From Modestobacter sp. DSM 44400 (GTDB lineage Bacteria; Actinomycetota; Actinomycetes; Mycobacteriales; Geodermatophilaceae): a stretch of DNA of 64,000 bases. Location of the stretch: the NCBI RefSeq assembly GCF_900107175.1, contig NZ_FNOZ01000006.1, positions 62,001-126,000 on the forward strand, in the 5' to 3' direction. The notes beneath the pieces were generated by a model, which worked only from the letters and a program-made list of their open reading frames with translations, was not told the origin of the DNA and did not search any database. Position numbers and translations under genes: made by a program. Of the stretch, positions 63,765-64,000 are shown in pieces (positions within the stretch are counted from its first letter, which is position 1; every line of letters begins with the position of its first letter).

Positions 63765-64000
63765 GGGCGTCGACGGTAGCGGGGACGGCGGCGACGGTGG
63801 TGCCGGTCGGTATCGGCCGGCGGCGCACGTCCCGGATCGCCACCCCGAGCGCGGCGAGGGCGACCACCACGCTGAAGGCCAGGGCAGCGGTGTACGCGGA
63901 GCCGTAGTGCTCCTGCCGACGGAGGCCGTCGGCGGCAGCCCCGGTCGCCGCGGCGTAGAAGATGGCGGTCATGACCGCGGCACCGGCCGCGTTGCCGATG
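63727..64000 (-). CDS. MFS exporter, C-terminal fragment cut by window
   Basis: The last 90 residues of a major-facilitator transporter; the frame is open at the right edge. IGNAAGAAVMTAIFYAAATG is a late helix of the drug-exporter type (DHA2/EmrB-like) and SAYTAALAFSVVVALAALG is the final helix, followed by a charged tail. Confidence 0.7.
   Translation of the reverse strand, partial: IGNAAGAAVMTAIFYAAATGAAADGLRRQEHYGSAYTAALAFSVVVALAALGVAIRDVRRRPIPTGTTVAAVPATVDARDPAAVAAPPDR

Overview
The window is high-GC actinobacterial chromosome. Gene content and protein style (mycothiol gene mshB, FdxA-DapC pair, actinobacterial sulfur leader peptide, B-type succinate dehydrogenase, frequent GTG starts and 4-bp ATGA/GTGA overlaps) fit Geodermatophilaceae such as Blastococcus, Modestobacter or Geodermatophilus; the family placement is inference. 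No rRNA, tRNA, CRISPR array or intact insertion sequence was found.

Left part (1-16.6 kb): the end of a LuxR-type response regulator, a secreted threonine-rich repeat protein, the overlapping operon fdxA-dapC-aph, a GAF/GGDEF/EAL signalling gene broken by a frameshift, a GNAT acetyltransferase, mshB with a small membrane gene, and an Opp/Dpp peptide ABC operon (binding lipoprotein, then permeases BC and ATPases DF). Middle part (16.9-37.7 kb): a 56-residue CsbD stress protein, tldD-tldE, a decayed DUF559-type gene between two copies of a palindromic terminator, an SRPBCC-Nudix fusion, and a sulfate-assimilation block (Rrf2 regulator, 28-residue leader peptide, sulfite reductase, zinc-ribbon microprotein, CysH). 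Then come a DUF3037/HipA-like kinase pair, divergent formate/nitrite-type transporter and large catalase, a heavily frameshifted M1 peptidase, a two-gene sulfite-oxidase-like/flavin reductase pair, and sdhCAB.

37.8-56.4 kb is a catabolic island: amidase, crotonase, GntR/FCD regulator, LivFGMHK ABC importer, a CO-dehydrogenase-like molybdenum hydroxylase operon with one FAD subunit, one 2Fe-2S subunit, two different large subunits and CoxG, then an alpha/beta hydrolase, an SDR-fold protein lacking the catalytic residues, and a CaiB/BaiF CoA-transferase. A 10-bp palindrome TGGTATACCA (or a one-base variant) lies before livK, before the hydroxylase operon and before the hydrolase, so the island looks like one GntR regulon for import, hydroxylation and CoA-dependent breakdown of an unknown, possibly N-heterocyclic or amide-bearing compound. 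The island starts just after intact sdhB and ends with a 93-bp near-identical copy of an internal sdhB segment in the same orientation, which suggests how it arrived or could leave.

Right part (57-64 kb): an SGNH hydrolase, glutathione-independent formaldehyde dehydrogenase divergent from an aquaglyceroporin-dhaK-dhaL-dhaM operon (dihydroxyacetone phosphorylation with PEP), an adenosine/adenine deaminase and the end of an MFS exporter.

Regulatory highlights: three sigma-B-type promoters (GTGT-N15-GGGTA) before csbD, the transporter and katE; several perfect hairpins acting as terminators; and candidate operators before fdxA, sdhC and glpF. All functional statements rest on reading motifs; no database search was possible.
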